From contig NZ_JAUSUF010000001.1 in NCBI RefSeq assembly GCF_030813415.1, forward strand, positions 248,001 to 312,000: a stretch of DNA of 64,000 nucleotides, written 5' to 3'. Under the pieces are notes generated by a model. That model was not told where the DNA came from, did not search any database, and worked only from the letters and a program-made list of their open reading frames with translations. A program made the translations under genes and the position numbers. Shown piece after piece: positions 62,533 to 64,000 of this stretch; within the stretch, counting starts at the first letter, position 1, and each line of letters opens with the position of its first letter. This DNA is from Eubacterium multiforme (GTDB taxonomy: Bacteria; Bacillota; Clostridia; Clostridiales; Clostridiaceae).

Positions 62533-64000
62533 TTATTTCTTAGTATATTTTCTTTTGATATTAAAAAAAGCACCTAATGAAATTAAAACACCTCCTAAAT
62601 ATGATAAATTACCTCCCATACCTGTTTTAGGTAATTTATCTCCATTATCATTTTTATCTATTGATTCTTTTGAATTTAATGGCTGGATTTCTTTTTTATT
62701 TTCTAGTTTTTTTTTAATATTATTTCGAGGACTGGCTGATAATATAGATTTGCTGTATTCTAACCCATTCTTAGCCTTTTCAATTTCCTTAATTACATTA
62801 GTTATTGTTTCTTTGCTAACACTTCCATTATTTAATATTTCTTCTCCATGATTAATTGCTTCTCTATATTTTGTTACACTTTCTGGTGTCATTCCAGTTG
62901 TATCTTTATTTTCACTTAATAATTTAGATAATGTTTCTTTATTTACATTATTTAAATTACTATCTAAATATTTTAAATTCATTTCTATATAAGACATTTC
63001 TTCATTAGGGGTACCTTCATAAAATAATCCTATATTACCATTATTTAATTCTGATAAACAAGAATAAGCATAATAACCTCTCTTTACTAGTTTTTTATAT
63101 TTCCAATTAATTTTATATTTAGGTTCTCCATTATTATAAGTTCCTACTTTATCAATTAACCCTATTCTAACAGTACCATTTGATCTATCTCTGGCATCAG
63201 GATTGGCAAAAATTATAGCATCTTTTCCATCAATTTTTTCACTATAATTTATAGCTGTTAATTGACAATATGGTTCTAAAACATCCGTATCCTTTTCTAC
63301 ATTTTCATCCCAAGTTGCACCTCCATCAAAACTTGTTGCAACATTTAAATATCCAGTTAAATTTCTCATAAATAATTTTAATTGTCCATCTGGCATTTCA
63401 ACAGCTTGACACTCAGTTAATTGGTATGAATTATCATTTAATGTTTTAGAATTTATAACTCTTCCACCACTAACTTTTCTATTATCATTTGGAGATTCTC
63501 CTCTAGTCCAAGTCTTTCCATGGTCATCACTATATATTACAGCACTAGATTGTTTGTTATTTTCATTAGTATAGTAAATAGGATATACAATTCTTCCTTT
63601 ATGTTTTCCCTTCTTCATTTGTATTCCTCTACCAGGGGCTACTCCCATAAACTTCATCCAGTTTTCCTTAACTTCATAATTTATATTTTTAGGTGAGCTC
63701 CAAGTCTTTCCGTCATCATCACTATATATAATATCTATATAACTTGTTCCATAAATTTTTAAAGGTGAATTACTTGCTGTTATATTACTTATTTTTTTAT
63801 TATTTTTATATAAATTACTATTAGAATCTATTGTATACTCTGTTTTCTTTCCATCTTTGTCATATACTACATTATCCCTTACAGTAAATTCATTACCTAA
63901 ACTATTATAAAGACATAAATATTTCTTTCCATTAATATCTTTAAATCCATTTCCTTTTTTAGAATTTCCAAAACCATATCCTGAAGGAAAATGAGTTACT
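62533..64000 (-). CDS. Sortase-anchored GH33 sialidase, C-terminal part (runs off the window)
   Basis: The frame is open without a stop from 62533 to the window edge, so the last 488 residues are seen and the start lies beyond 64000. Asp-box repeats SDDDGKTW, SDDHGKTW and SFDGGATW mark a bacterial sialidase beta-propeller. The nucleophile region GYYAYSCLSELNNGNIGLFYEG and Arg-containing segments VAPGRGIQ and DARDRSNGTVR are present. The catalytic domain resembles NanI. After it come a FIVAR-like helical repeat (about 85 residues, YREAINHGEEILNNG), a linker and the cell-wall sorting signal LPKTG with a hydrophobic stretch and basic tail KRKYTKK. Cell-wall anchoring is therefore predicted. Confidence 0.92.
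   Translation of the reverse strand, partial: VTHFPSGYGFGNSKKGNGFKDINGKKYLCLYNSLGNEFTVRDNVVYDKDGKKTEYTIDSNSNLYKNNKKISNITASNSPLKIYGTSYIDIIYSDDDGKTWSSPKNINYEVKENWMKFMGVAPGRGIQMKKGKHKGRIVYPIYYTNENNKQSSAVIYSDDHGKTWTRGESPNDNRKVSGGRVINSKTLNDNSYQLTECQAVEMPDGQLKLFMRNLTGYLNVATSFDGGATWDENVEKDTDVLEPYCQLTAINYSEKIDGKDAIIFANPDARDRSNGTVRIGLIDKVGTYNNGEPKYKINWKYKKLVKRGYYAYSCLSELNNGNIGLFYEGTPNEEMSYIEMNLKYLDSNLNNVNKETLSKLLSENKDTTGMTPESVTKYREAINHGEEILNNGSVSKETITNVIKEIEKAKNGLEYSKSILSASPRNNIKKKLENKKEIQPLNSKESIDKNDNGDKLPKTGMGGNLSYLGGVLISLGAFFNIKRKYTKK

Overview
The window looks like chromosome of a low-GC anaerobic Firmicute. Clostridium perfringens or a very close relative fits best. The grounds are the extreme AT content, strong GGAGG ribosome binding sites, an electron-bifurcating [FeFe] hydrogenase, a clostridial pur operon, oleate hydratase, and a NanI-like sialidase beside a NanM-like kelch lipoprotein. 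The species call is inference from gene content; no rRNA is present.

Region 1 (1-14600) is a complete type I-B CRISPR-Cas locus, all read on the minus strand. In transcription order it holds leader 2, array 2 (31 repeats, 30 spacers), a crRNA-like element, a small HTH gene, cas6-cas8b-cas7-cas5, a 14-bp hairpin, cas3-cas4-cas1-cas2, leader 1 and array 1 (44 repeats, 43 spacers). The most striking element lies between array 2 and the cas genes. Two degenerate repeats flank a 24-nt pseudo-spacer whose first 16 nt exactly match a site just upstream of the first gene of the cas operon, next to a TCA trinucleotide in the PAM position. This is the layout expected of a CreR/CreTA-type guide RNA that directs Cascade to repress its own operon. 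The cas4-cas1 junction appears to carry a deletion that removed the Cas4 Fe-S cysteines and the original Cas1 start.

Region 2 (14633-24252) holds a repeat-containing lipoprotein, an orphan opine-dehydrogenase-like enzyme, the hydCBA electron-bifurcating hydrogenase operon, and oleate hydratase divergent from a TetR regulator. Region 3 (24314-35201) is the purLECFMNHD operon, making IMP from PRPP, with a clear promoter and an upstream 26-bp palindrome. Region 4 (35594-49392) holds an MMPL exporter with a secreted coiled-coil partner behind paired operators, a DUF5685/J-domain/membrane-protein cluster, a vitamin B6 kinase with its ECF S-component, a POT peptide transporter, a NERD protein, a ClC exchanger and DUF3793.

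Region 5 (49406-64000) holds two flavodoxins, each with its own promoter and Fur box, a polar amino acid ABC transporter, a small lipoprotein, an NfeD-SPFH pair, nadE, a deoxynucleoside kinase, a DEAD-box helicase with a DbpA-like tail and a 43-codon small gene. It ends with a thioredoxin/flavin thioredoxin reductase operon under a CsoR/CstR-like palindrome, a kelch lipoprotein, and the C-terminal 488 residues of an LPxTG-anchored sialidase that runs off the window. Most genes are ordinary core metabolism; the novelty is concentrated in the CRISPR region.
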